The notes under the pieces were generated by a model. That model saw nothing but the letters and a program-made list of their open reading frames with translations, was not told the origin of the DNA and searched no databases. From assembly GCA_963721365.1 (NCBI GenBank), contig CAVRJE010000017.1:1-64000 (forward strand): 64,000 nt of DNA, read 5' to 3'. This DNA comes from CAIQPS01 sp963721365 (lineage in GTDB: Bacteria; Actinomycetota; Thermoleophilia; RBG-16-64-13). The position numbers and the translations under genes were made by a program. Below, in pieces: positions 53,083 through 61,689 of this stretch (positions are counted from its first letter, which is position 1; each line of letters begins with the position of its first letter).

Positions 53083-53155
53083 TGGAGGTAAGGGGACTCG
53101 AACCCCTGGCCTGCGCGATGCGAACGCGCCGCTCTCCCATCTGAGCTATACCCCC
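53083..53155 (-). tRNA. tRNA-Ala (anticodon CGC)
   Basis: Read on the minus strand: acceptor GGGGGTA/TACCTCC with the G3-T70 pair that identifies alanine tRNAs, D arm GCTC/GAGC, T arm AGGGG-TTCGAGT-CCCCT. The anticodon loop TTCGCAT gives CGC (reads GCG codons). The first anticodon-stem pair (27-43) is C-C, which is a mismatch. The CCA end is not encoded (ACC then T). It fits the high GC of the DNA. Confidence 0.93.
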
Positions 53156-53348
53156 AGGCGCAGCCCGGTATTTATAGCACACGCGGGCAGGCAGCGGCAC
53201 CTCGGAGCGGCCATCCCCGCCGACTGCTACCTGCCGGAGGGCCGGCGCTGCCAGAACGCGACGAAGGTACCAGCCGCCCCTCGTCCCGTCTCGATACTCT
53301 TGGCCGGAGAAGCACAGCATGTCCGGGGGGGGGTTACCCGGTGGTACT

Positions 53349-53371
53349 CTATACGTATACTACACGTATAG
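53349..53371 (+). promoter_or_regulatory. Palindromic operator of the toxin-antitoxin pair
   Basis: CTATACGT (53349-53356) and ACGTATAG (53364-53371) form a perfect 8-base inverted repeat with a 7-base spacer, 11 bases before the antitoxin ATG. Antitoxins of this type usually bind such sites to repress their own operon. The TATAC/TACT bases could also act as the -10 box. Confidence 0.6.
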
Positions 53372-53382
53372 GGGATGGCACC

Positions 53383-53631
53383 ATGAGAAAGAAGCTCACG
53401 ATCACCATGGACGAAGAGGTATACGAAGGGTTGCGCACAGTGGTGGGACCGCGACATATCAGTAGTTTTCTCGAGGCTCTCGCCAGACCGCATGTCGTCC
53501 TGGGTGACCTGGACGAAGGATACGCGGCGATGGCCGCAGATTCAGCCCGAGAGGCCGAGGCGCTTTCTTGGATAGAGTCGGCCCCGGGTGATGCCCTGGA
53601 AATCGAAGGAGCGCCCGATGAAGCGGGGTGA
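53383..53631 (+). CDS. Antitoxin of a MazEF-type pair
   Basis: An 82-residue acidic protein. The N-terminus (MRKKLTITMDEEVYEGLRTV) looks like a ribbon-helix-helix DNA-binding domain with SFLEALARPHVV; the C-terminal half is acidic and Ala-rich, as expected for toxin-binding tails. An AGGGGA site lies 7 bases upstream of ATG 53383. It overlaps the toxin gene by 14 bases and has a palindromic operator just before it. It is not the AbrB-type MazE fold. Confidence 0.8.
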   Translation: MRKKLTITMDEEVYEGLRTVVGPRHISSFLEALARPHVVLGDLDEGYAAMAADSAREAEALSWIESAPGDALEIEGAPDEAG

Positions 53632-53941
53632 GGTGTGGTGGGTCACCTTTGGCCAGGGAGCTGAGGGTGAGATCTGCAAGGAGCGGCCGGCTCTCATCAT
53701 CAGTAACGATGCGGCCAATCGCCACCTCAACCGCGTGCAGGTGGTGCCTTTCACGACCAGGGCAGAGCGTGTCTATCCGGGCGAGGCTCTGGTCACTCTG
53801 TCCGGACGGCCCGCCAAGGCGATGGCCGACCAGTTGAGAACTGTGAGTAAGACCCGCCTCTCAAATCTGGCCGGCAGCCTGTCCGCCTCCGATCTGGAGC
53901 GGGTGGAGCGGGCCGTCAAGTTGCAGCTCGGCCTCTCCTGA
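53618..53941 (+). CDS. mazF: MazF-type mRNA interferase toxin
   Basis: A 107-residue PemK/MazF fold endoribonuclease. It has KRGEVWWVTFGQG, ERPALIISNDAANRHLN (the RPxxIxSND motif), VVPFTTRAERVYPGEAL and KAMADQLRTVSKTRL with SDLERVERAVKLQLGL at the end, normal for the family. It cleaves RNA at short sequence motifs; the specificity cannot be read here. ATG 53618 overlaps the antitoxin gene. Confidence 0.93.
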   Translation: MKRGEVWWVTFGQGAEGEICKERPALIISNDAANRHLNRVQVVPFTTRAERVYPGEALVTLSGRPAKAMADQLRTVSKTRLSNLAGSLSASDLERVERAVKLQLGLS

Positions 53942-53975
53942 CAGGCGATGCGAAGCGAGCCGCGTCACAGAAAGA

Positions 53976-53991
53976 GGCGCTGTCAGGCGCC
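53976..53991 (+). terminator. Short hairpin after mazF
   Basis: GGCGC (53976-53980) pairs with GCGCC (53987-53991). A five-pair stem without a T tract makes it a weak terminator candidate. Confidence 0.25.
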
Positions 53992-54074
53992 CCGGCCAAG
54001 AAGAGAGTCAGAAAGGCGAAGCCACGTGGCTGTTGGGGTTCGCCCAAGCCCTTCGGGCCCTTGAAGGAGGAGTC

Positions 54075-54149
54075 GTGAAACGCAGCCGGGACAAGGGCTC
54101 GAGGGGTCTGGGCGCACTCAGTGCTGCTATGAGGACTGCGCCTTCCTGA
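54075..54149 (+). CDS. Possible 24-residue small ORF
   Basis: GTG 54075 is preceded by a near-perfect GGAGGAG site two bases away and encodes MKRSRDKGSRGLGALSAA and a short end. It lies antisense to the slipin 3' end. Basic and short; I cannot tell if it is expressed. Confidence 0.25.
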   Translation: MKRSRDKGSRGLGALSAAMRTAPS

Positions 54150-54891
54150 GGAACGGCTCTATGAGGTCGATGGGCACCGGGAAGATGGTGGTCGAGTTCT
54201 TCTCCGTCGCTATCTCGGCCAGAGTCTGCAGGTACCGCAACTGGATCGCGGCCGGGTTTCTCGACAGACACGTCCGCCGCCTGAGACAGCTTCTCCGACG
54301 CCTGGTACTCGCCCTCGGCGGCTATGACCTTCGCCCGCCGTTCTCGTTCGGCTTCGGCCTGGCGGGCCATGGCCCGCTGCATGCTTGCGGGATCTCGACG
54401 TCCTTGATCTCCACGATGCTCACCTTGACGCCCCAGGGCTCGGTCTGCTCGTCGATGATCTCCTGGAGCCGGGCGTTCAGCTTGTCGCGCTCGGTGAGCA
54501 GGTGGTCCAGGTCGGACTGACCCAGGACGCTCCGCAGCGTGGTCTGCGCGATCTGAGAGGTGGCCGCGACGAAGTTCTGCACCTCCACGACCGACCTCGA
54601 CGGGTCGACCACCCGGAAGTAGGCGACGGCGTTGACCTTCGCCGGCACGTTGTCCTTGGTGATGACCTCCTGGGCGGGGACGTCGAAGGTGATGGTCCTC
54701 AGGTCCACGCGGACCACCTTATCGACGATGGGGATGATGAAGAAGAGGCCTGGTCCCTTGGGAGGCATGAGCCGGCCCAGCCGGAAGATGACCCCCCGCT
54801 GGTACTCGGGGAACACCTTTATGGAGGCTGCCAAGACGATGATCACGATGATCACCGCGATGACAATGCCGGCGATTGCAGCTGTACTCAT
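54127..54891 (-). CDS. Slipin/stomatin-like SPFH membrane protein (two compensating indels)
   Basis: An N-terminal membrane helix (AIAGIVIAVIIVIIVLAAS) and an SPFH/band-7 domain: FPEYQRGVIFRLGRL, GPGLFFIIPIVDKVVRVDLR, ITKDNVPAKVNAVAYFRV and LRSVLGQSDLDHLLTERD. One shift near 54395 leads to QRAMARQAEAERERRAKVI, another near 54265 to the C-terminal coiled part (RYLQTLAEIATEKNSTTIF) and the stop at 54129-54127. It follows nfeD with a 9-base gap; nfeD-slipin pairs are conserved in bacteria and archaea and bear on membrane domains and proteolysis. Confidence 0.92.
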
Positions 54892-54900
54892 GACCTCTCC

Positions 54901-56271
54901 TTACTGCTCTGGCGCAAGTTCCATCTGGGAGCCGATGTCCGGTCCCGTGAGGCGGCGCACCACCATCGTGAGTCCTTCCACCCTTAATACCTCTATCCGT
55001 TCATCTTTAAGCAGGACTTCTCCTTCCGTCCGGGCCCTCCAGATCTCTCCCCGCACCCGCACCTGACCCTGCGGATCGAGCGGCGAGAGGGTGACGCCGT
55101 GTGCCCCCACAAACGTTGCCGAGCCGGTGGCCTGCGGTCGCCGCAACGCTCCGCGCGCCTTCGCGACGACGAGCGTGAAGAACGCGAGAGTGAGCAGCGC
55201 GACGATGATGAGCACCGGCCAGCCGACCTTGAGGTACGAGGCCGAGGTGTTGAAGAGGAGCAGGCCTCCGAGGATGAGCGCCACCGCTCCGCCGATTCCC
55301 AGCATGCCGTAGCTCTGGACCTTGATTTCGGCAATGAACAGGACCATTGCCAGCACGACGAGGGCGATCCCGACATAGTTCACAGGTAGTACGGCGAGCC
55401 CGTAGAAGCCAAGGAGCAGGGCGATGACACCCGCTATTCCGGCCACTCCGAGGCCTGGGGTCGCGATCTCGAAGATGATGCCGAGCATCCCTAGGGTGAT
55501 GAGGATGTAGGAGATGTCGGGGTTGGCGATGGCGTGAAGGAACCTGGCCATCCAGCCCATCTCGACCTCTTTGACGGGCGCTCCCGCGGTATGCAGGACT
55601 AATCCCTTGGGCTGGGTCACGAAGCCGTCCATCGCCGCGAGCAGCGATGGCAGATCAGGCTCGACGAAGTCCACGACGTTCTGGGCGAGCGCCTGGTCGG
55701 CCGGAAGTGAGACCGACTTGCGCACCGCCTCCTCGGCCCAGGTGGCGTTGCGGCCGTGGTTCTTGGCCAGAGCGATGATGTAGGCGGCGGCGTCGTTGGT
55801 GACCTTCGCCTTCATGGTGTCGTCCATAGTGCCACCCAGGGCTACCGGTGTTGCCGCCCCCAGGTTGGTCTGCGGGGCCATTGCAGCCACGTCGGACCCC
55901 ATGAGGATGTAGACGCCTGCCGACGCCGCCCGAGCCCCATCGGGGTACACGTAGACAACCACCGGTATCGGCGAATCGAGCTCGCCCTGGATGATCTGGC
56001 GCATGGCGGTGTCGAGGCCGCCGGGCGTGTCGATCTCGATGACCAGCGCGGCGGCGCCGGCGTCGGCGGCCTGCTTCATGGTCTTGGTGAGGTAGCCGGC
56101 GAGGGCGGGATCGATGATCCCGGTGGCCTTTGTCATCCAGACGGGCGCGGCGCCGGTCTGAGCGGCCGCGCCCGACGGAGCGCCGGCCAGGGACATTGCG
56201 ACCCCCGCCACGAGCAGCACGATGGCGGCAAGGAGCATCCACCCGCTGTTCCTTGGCCGCCACCGGCTCAT
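54901..56271 (-). CDS. nfeD: NfeD-family membrane serine protease (ClpP-like)
   Basis: About 456 residues with a signal/anchor, an S49/ClpP-like protease domain and C-terminal membrane helices plus an OB-fold (QVRVRGEIWRARTEGEVL). The catalytic Ser lies in the family motif ARAASAGVYILMGSD and the Lys in TMKAKVTNDAAAYI; DTPGGLDTAMR is the oxyanion-region motif. This is the long NfeD1b type, which works with slipin to cleave membrane proteins. ATG 56271 lies in an ATGA overlap with the upstream gene. Confidence 0.94.
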   Translation of the reverse strand: MSRWRPRNSGWMLLAAIVLLVAGVAMSLAGAPSGAAAQTGAAPVWMTKATGIIDPALAGYLTKTMKQAADAGAAALVIEIDTPGGLDTAMRQIIQGELDSPIPVVVYVYPDGARAASAGVYILMGSDVAAMAPQTNLGAATPVALGGTMDDTMKAKVTNDAAAYIIALAKNHGRNATWAEEAVRKSVSLPADQALAQNVVDFVEPDLPSLLAAMDGFVTQPKGLVLHTAGAPVKEVEMGWMARFLHAIANPDISYILITLGMLGIIFEIATPGLGVAGIAGVIALLLGFYGLAVLPVNYVGIALVVLAMVLFIAEIKVQSYGMLGIGGAVALILGGLLLFNTSASYLKVGWPVLIIVALLTLAFFTLVVAKARGALRRPQATGSATFVGAHGVTLSPLDPQGQVRVRGEIWRARTEGEVLLKDERIEVLRVEGLTMVVRRLTGPDIGSQMELAPEQ

Positions 56272-56949
56272 GGTGTGCCTTGCTCTGCTCCGTTTCCTCC
56301 CTTGACCCACGCCGCGGGACTGGGAGCAGGCTCGTTCGCAAAGACACGACGGACCGCCGTCTCCACTTGGCCGATCAAGGAGACGAGACCCCGGTTATCC
56401 ACCCGCATCAGGCAGAGATGCCCATTGTGGGCGACCTCCGCGAACCCGTTGGCGGCGAGGAGCTCGGTGGAGAAGAACCTGCAGTCCTGGGCATCGGCGC
56501 ATCCCTCCGGCCAGTGCGCGATGGCGTACACCTCTTGCACCCCGCGGTTTCTCAAGTCGTACAGCGCCTTCCGGATGAGGCGCTTCGCCAGCAAGCGCGG
56601 CGCATCTTCCTCCGCGTGGAAGCAGAACAACAGGGCGGAGGACGCGGGCAAGGGTGGGAAGGGGAGTTCCCGGAACCGGGCAAGCGAGGATGCCGGGGCG
56701 AAATGGATCGAGGCGGAAACGGCCGTCTCTTCAGAGCCTGCCACCACCTCGCCGGCCGGCCGGTTCGTACACGAGCAGACCGGCACATCCCCAGTCGTGC
56801 TCCAGTTCCGTCACCCACTCACGGTGCTTCTCGGCGGCCGCCTCTCCCCGATGGACCGTCTTGCCGGTGGTCTGCCACCAGGCACAAGAGCGGCAATCAC
56901 CCGGAAGAAGTCCCTGCCGAAAAGCTCCTAGCGGCAGGTATTCGGGCAT
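56268..56949 (-). CDS. GNAT-like acetyltransferase (indel near 56765)
   Basis: Two frames joined near 56765 give about 227 residues. The start MPEYLPLGAFRQGLLPGDCR follows AGGAGGG, then come SCAWWQTTG and ELEHDWGCAGLLVYEP; the second frame has ALLFCFHAEEDAPRLLAKRL, IRKALYDLRNRGVQEVYAIA and LLAANGFAEVAHN. The mid-region and the GF-x-E-V end resemble GNAT acyl-CoA folds found in actinobacteria. The function is not established. It overlaps the preceding Asp23 gene and the following nfeD gene. Confidence 0.62.
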
Positions 56950-57373
56950 CCTCTAGCCCTCCTTGCAGAAACCGGCCTCCGCCGGCACCGGCTATCTCGT
57001 CAACAAACAGCGTGACCCTACCGGGCTCGATGCTGAGGAGAGCCGCGCATCGCTGCCGCACGGCTGCTTCCACCTGCCGGGCAAGCTCGGGGATGGCGGC
57101 GCCCCACGCCACCCGCACATGGATGTCGAGGTCGACGACGCCGGGGCCGCCGTCCCGCACCACGATGCCGCCGGCATGCATCTCACGCACCCGGGAAGAG
57201 AGTCCTTTCCAGGGAGAGGAATGCAGATCGACCACGCCGTCGACCGAACGGACGGCATCGGCGACGTAGGTAGCCACTACATCATGGGAGAGAGACGGTC
57301 TCTCTTCGGCCTCGAATTCATTCGGCGCCATCGGCAAGTCACCAGACAGCCGTTCATCTTGCGGTTGAGCCAT
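56897..57373 (-). CDS. Asp23/Gls24 family envelope-stress protein
   Basis: About 158 residues. The core has SLSHDVVATYVADAVRSVDG, VVDLHSSP and the LDIHVRVAWGAAIPELARQV, VEAAVRQ and GRVTLFVDEIAG signature of Asp23 proteins. These are small membrane-associated proteins tied to envelope stress. ATG 57373 is preferred to the longer frame because AGGGGG lies before it. It overlaps the next gene by 53 bases, so its C-terminus could be altered by an indel. Confidence 0.85.
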   Translation of the reverse strand: MAQPQDERLSGDLPMAPNEFEAEERPSLSHDVVATYVADAVRSVDGVVDLHSSPWKGLSSRVREMHAGGIVVRDGGPGVVDLDIHVRVAWGAAIPELARQVEAAVRQRCAALLSIEPGRVTLFVDEIAGAGGGRFLQGGLEDARIPAARSFSAGTSSG

Positions 57374-57435
57374 GACGCCCCCTGTTCCGGTGATCTCCGT
57401 TGATCGGATCTCCGTCGCTCGTCTCTGACCGAAGT

Positions 57436-58317
57436 TTATACCAATCGCCAGAGTGTCGCCTCCGGCCTGGTCAGCAGACGGAAGGGTAGGAAGCTCGTTC
57501 CCACTCCCCTCGAGACCACTAGCTGCCCCGCGCCCCATCGGTGCACCCCCGCAAGATACTTGCCGCCGTCGTTGAGGAAAGGCGTCAGCCCGGAAGGCCC
57601 CGGGAGGCGAAGTTGACCGCCGTGGGTATGGCCGGCGAAGGCCAAGGGGAACACGGCAGTGAGCGGGGAGTCGGGGGGCGGCGGCAGGTGGATGAGGAGG
57701 ATCGGGAAGGCGTCGCCATCGCCCGAAAGGGCCGGCCCGGTATTGGCGCTGCCGGCTGCTGCCGCACCGGCGAGCTCAAGAAGGCCGAAGCCGGCAGTCA
57801 GGTAGTCGGCGCCGCAAAGGACGAGGCGGGTGCCGCGGCGGGGCGGAAGGGCCACACAGCAGTCTGAGAGCAACACGGCTCCAGCCTCGCTCCAGAGATC
57901 CCGGACGTCACGAGCTTTGGCGAGCGGCCCCTTGCCCAGTCCGTACTCGTGGTTGCCGGTCACCGCGAACATTCCGAGCGGGGGGCGAAGCCGGGCGAGC
58001 AGTTCCAGGCAGCGGGTGCTGCGCCGCCGATCTCCGAGCATGTCTCCGGTGAGGAACACCAGGTCGGGCTCGAGGGGCAGGGCCCAGTCGAGGACCTTCT
58101 CGAGGCTCAACTCGTTCGTGGCGAAGAGCCCGGCGTGCACATCGGAGAGGTGGAGAACGGTGACTCCGGACCACGGGACGGGAAGCCCGGGCACGGCCAG
58201 GTCGGCCTGCCGGCAGCGGGGCCACTGGGCCTCGAACGCCATGTACGCGGCGGCGGCGGCGCCCACGGCCGCCGCCGCCGCTCCCGCCTGCAAGGTCTTG
58301 TTTCGAAGGCGTCCCAT
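57436..58317 (-). CDS. Calcineurin-like metallophosphoesterase with N-terminal membrane anchor
   Basis: About 293 residues. An Ala-rich membrane-anchor helix is followed by LHLSDVHAGLFA (DxH), DLVFLTGDMLGDRR (GDxxxD), FAVTGNHEYGLG (GNHE) and FAGHTHGGQLRLP (GHTHGGQ), so all metal-binding motifs are present. It resembles YkuE/YaeI-type lipid or phosphate esterases on the outside of the membrane. It heads the minus-strand group that continues with Asp23, the acetyltransferase, NfeD and slipin, and is divergent from the IMPase gene. Confidence 0.92.
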   Translation of the reverse strand: MGRLRNKTLQAGAAAAAVGAAAAAYMAFEAQWPRCRQADLAVPGLPVPWSGVTVLHLSDVHAGLFATNELSLEKVLDWALPLEPDLVFLTGDMLGDRRRSTRCLELLARLRPPLGMFAVTGNHEYGLGKGPLAKARDVRDLWSEAGAVLLSDCCVALPPRRGTRLVLCGADYLTAGFGLLELAGAAAAGSANTGPALSGDGDAFPILLIHLPPPPDSPLTAVFPLAFAGHTHGGQLRLPGPSGLTPFLNDGGKYLAGVHRWGAGQLVVSRGVGTSFLPFRLLTRPEATLWRLV

Positions 58318-58366
58318 GAGGCCATGGTAGCGCGGTCCGAGGGGGCGGGTGGTATCGTGTGCCGAC

Positions 58367-59264
58367 ATGACGGGCGAAGAACGGATATGGCTCGACTGTG
58401 CGGCGAGGATGGCCGCGGCCGGCAAGGCGGCGGCGCAGGGGCTGTTCGGTATGCGATCTGGTCGGGTCGTGCTCGGCCGGGGCGCGGGCGGCGATCGCAC
58501 GCTTGAGTTGGACCGCGCCTGCGAGGCCGCGATCCTGCAGGAACTCCAGCGAGAAGCCCCTTTCGCCTACTCCCTCGTCTCGGAAGAAGCAGGGGTGAGC
58601 GGCCCGGCGGATGCCCCCTGGCGGGTCGTGGTCGACCCCCTGGACGGGAGTCTCAACGCCAAACGGGGCTTGGAGCCGTTCGCCGCGTCGATCGCCGTCG
58701 CCGACGGCTTCACTCTTGGAGCACGTGCGGATAGCGCATGTCGAGGACTACACGAGGCCCCGCGTGTTCAGTGCCGTGAGGGGTGAGGGGCTGCTGTCGC
58801 CGGGCTCCGACGGGGCTGCACGCGGGGTTGACGGCGATTCCTTCGGCGGCTGCCGCCATGAGACCGACCTCGTGGAGATCGTCCTGCTCGAGGCGGGGCG
58901 CCCCGATCGCCATCACTTCCGCTACCACGACCTCAGCGCCATGGGTGCCGTGGGGTGTACCAGGGACTTGCGGATCCGCCAGATAGGCTCGTTGGCCCTA
59001 TCGCTCTGCTACGTGGCGACGGGCGTCGCCGACATGCTGGTCGCGGCCGTGGGCTCCCGGTCGGTCGATCTCGCGGCGGGGCTCTTGATCCTCAGGGAAG
59101 CGGGCGGCGGCGCGGTTAGCCTGACCGGAGAGGACATCCTGCAGCAACCCCTCGATCTCGAGAAACGCTCTCCCTTTGTCGCCTGGCGGGCAGGGCTCGA
59201 TGAGGATGAAATCCTCTACCGGTCCCGTCAGCTGCGGCGGGAACTCCTAGGCCACGCCGAGTAG
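58367..59264 (+). CDS. Inositol-monophosphatase-family phosphatase (indel near 58710)
   Basis: A metal-dependent phosphatase of about 298 residues. DPLDGSLNAKRG is the metal-binding motif (DPxDGT variant, Ser for Thr) and VDLAAGLLILREAGGG is the C-terminal motif. A frame shift near 58710 joins LLEHVRIAHVEDYTRPRVFS to the first part. Its 3' end overlaps the convergent HEAT-protein gene by 18 bases. The substrate could be inositol phosphate, PAP or a sugar phosphate; sequence alone does not decide. Confidence 0.85.
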
Positions 59265-60716
59265 CCGGTCCGCCGCTTCCAGCGCGTACAACTGGATGTC
59301 GCAGTCTTCGTCCCCGAAACAGTTGCCGAGCGCGTTGAGCGAGGCAGGGCTGCCGATGTGCTCCAGGGTATCGATGACCGCCTTCTTGAGGTCGGGGTCT
59401 TTGGTCGCGCGGAACGTGGCCGCCAGCTCGGACGGGCCGAGAAATGCCGCCATGTCCACCCGCTCCTGGGGCGGGAGGGCGAGCAGTTGCTCGGCGGTCT
59501 CGACCTTGACCGACAGGCGGGACAGAGGGTCAGGGTCGGCGGGCGGATCGTCCCAGAAGAACGTGTCGACGCTGGTTAGCGGGCGCACGGGTCGGCGGCG
59601 CACTGGATTGCGGCGCGCTGGATTGCGCTATATCGACCGCCGGCACGGCCGCCAGAGGCGGGTACAACTCTTCGCGTTCGACCTCGACGCCGTTACCGCT
59701 GAGGCCGACCTCGACCTCCTGGAAGATGGGCGCCGGCAGCTCTTGGAACGATACTTCCGTGTCCATTTTCCACAGGGGACGCGGCTCCGCCCAGAAGGAA
59801 GTGAGCGTGTCGGCACCCGACCGGTGGGTAACGGTGGCTGCGTCGGCAACCACCGCCGCTGTCTCGGGTCCGGTCTCCGCCAAAGACTCGGCAGAAGACT
59901 CGTAGAAGACTCGGGCGTGGTGCGACGTGCTGCGCCGAGCGCGATCGCGGTCAGGGTGACAGGAGTCGCGGCGATGCCGGTCTTTGGCACCGGGGCCTCT
60001 TCGGGAACGAGTGGGACAACTGGCTGCGTCGCTGCCGCCGCCTGGGCTGCCGTAGACCTACGTTCGAGATCGGCCGAGTACTGGCGCAACTGGCTCAGCC
60101 TGGCCTTGGCCTCGCCGGATTTCGATTGCGGCAACTGGATGGCCGCGACCGCGGCAGCCAGCCGCTCGGGGCGGAACAGTTCCAGACGCTTCAGATCCTC
60201 AGGTGAAAGGTCTCCCCAGCCCCCGAGGATGTCGAGCAGTGCGGTGTTCATGGGGTCGTTGCAGGCAATGCCGGAAACCGGCGCCTGGGCCCACGCAGTC
60301 ACCCGGATGTTCCGTCCCGTCGACAATTGGGCGAGGTCGGGGATGGGCGGGGCCGCTTCTGCTTCAGGCTCAGGCTCTGCCGCGACGAGCAGGGCCGTAG
60401 GGGCGCTCGCCATAGGCGCGGCCGGCCCGTCCATCGGCACGGCGGTCTCTCGGCCTGCGCGCCCTCTGCCACAGGCGCGGCCGGCCCGTCCATCGACACA
60501 GCGGTCTCTTCGGCCTCCGCGCTCTCTGCCGCCGGTGCGGAGGGTAGGGTCTCCTCCTCGTCGAACGGCTCCGCTGCATTGCGGGCTGCCTCGACGGCTC
60601 GCGCGTCTCCGCGACGACATCAGCAGCAACAGGGCGAGCAACAGGACAACCACGACAACGGCCGGTATGAAGTAGCTACTTCCGTACAACGACGGCCACT
60701 CAATAAGCGACGACAT
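59247..60716 (-). CDS. Membrane-anchored HEAT-repeat-like protein (several indels)
   Basis: About 489 residues. An N-terminal anchor helix (YFIPAVVVVVLLLALLLLMS) is followed by a low-complexity Glu/Pro/Ala stretch holding a 20-residue repeat. A central region (ILGGWGDLSPEDLKRLELF) and an Ala-rich linker come next, with frame changes near 59885 and 59610. The C-terminus (KKAVIDTLEHIGSPASLNAL and QLYALEAADRLLG) is a HEAT-type helical pair. I do not know a function; it may be a membrane scaffold. It is divergent from the CpsB-like gene. Confidence 0.62.
60415..60533. repeat. Two-copy 60-base tandem repeat within the HEAT-protein gene
   Basis: Units at 60415-60473 and 60474-60533 share GGCGCGGCCGGCCCGTCCAT and the GCGGTCTCT...CGGCCT run. 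The first unit is 59 bases long, lacking one T near 60450, which by itself breaks the frame. Without this loss the repeat would encode about 20 residues twice (AEETAVxMDGPAAP). Confidence 0.6.
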
Positions 60717-60848
60717 CTTCGTTCACCTTCCTGAGGTTCCGCTCAGCCCATTTCCAAGACACTATTCGCCCGAAAGTTCGGGGGTATATAGTCATTGTCG
60801 GCTCAGGTGGCCGAGTAGTTAAGACCGAATTGAAAAGGAGGCCCTGCC

Positions 60849-61625
60849 GCGAATATCATCGACACCCACTCGCACGTGCTTCCCTGGGTGGATCACGGCT
60901 CCCCGGATCTCGAGACAACGCTTCGTATGATCCGGGAAGCCGCGGATCGAGGAACAAGCACTATTGTCTGCACTCCCCACCTGTACGAGCTGGACGCGCG
61001 CCTCGTAGAGCGCGCGCGCGAAGTGCATCTCGAGGTCGCCGCCGCCGTGGCAGAAGAGGCCATCCCCGTCCGCCTGCTCCTGGGCTTCGAGGTGGATCTG
61101 ACGATTGCCGCGACCTGCGACCTGGAGACCATCCGCACGCTCTGCGTCGGCGGAAGCTCGGGCCGCTCGTTGATCATCGAGATGCCATATTCGGGATGGC
61201 CACTGTTTCTCGAGCAGACCCTTTTCCGGCTGACCGCCGCGGGTCTTCTGCCGATCCTGGCTCATCCGGAGCGGAACGAGCGGGTGCAGCGCTCCCCCGA
61301 TGTCCTGGCGGCCTGCCTTAATGCGGGAGCAGTGGCGCAGGGAACGGCCGGAAGCCTGAGCAACATGTTCCGCAAGCAGAGCTCGAAGGCCTTTTACGAG
61401 CTGCTTGCACGGGGCTGGCTCAGCTTGCTTGCCTCGGACGCCCACTCCGAGCCGCAGTACACCTGGAGTCTGGAACCGCTCCTGGCCGATCTGGGGAAAC
61501 GTCTGTCGCCCGCGGACCGGGAACTGATGACCGAAGTGAATCCCGCTCGAGTGCTGGAAGGCAAGAAGCCCGTCCCTCTCGCTTCCAAGCGGCCCGCCGA
61601 GGGCCGCCGGCGCAGGTTCCTGTAG
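60849..61625 (+). CDS. PHP-type tyrosine-protein phosphatase, CpsB/YwqE-like (start codon not visible)
   Basis: The open frame has NIIDTHSHVLPWVDHGSPDL, the PHP motif DTHSH, then STIVCTPHLYE, LLLGFEVDLTIA, GLLPILAHPERNERV and LLASDAHSEPQ, which hold the metal ligands. This fits the CpsB/CapC/YwqE family that dephosphorylates tyrosine kinases of polysaccharide synthesis. An AAGGAGG site (60834-60840) is present but no ATG, GTG or TTG follows before DTHSH; the only later GTG (60876) would remove that motif. I therefore give the start as uncertain, probably lost to an indel. It lies next to manC, consistent with a polysaccharide role. Confidence 0.82.
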   Translation, partial: ANIIDTHSHVLPWVDHGSPDLETTLRMIREAADRGTSTIVCTPHLYELDARLVERAREVHLEVAAAVAEEAIPVRLLLGFEVDLTIAATCDLETIRTLCVGGSSGRSLIIEMPYSGWPLFLEQTLFRLTAAGLLPILAHPERNERVQRSPDVLAACLNAGAVAQGTAGSLSNMFRKQSSKAFYELLARGWLSLLASDAHSEPQYTWSLEPLLADLGKRLSPADRELMTEVNPARVLEGKKPVPLASKRPAEGRRRRFL

Positions 61626-61689
61626 CCCCCGGGCTCGACGCGCCGCCGCCGGTTCTCGGCACGGCCCTCCCGCGCCGCGGCGCTCGGAG

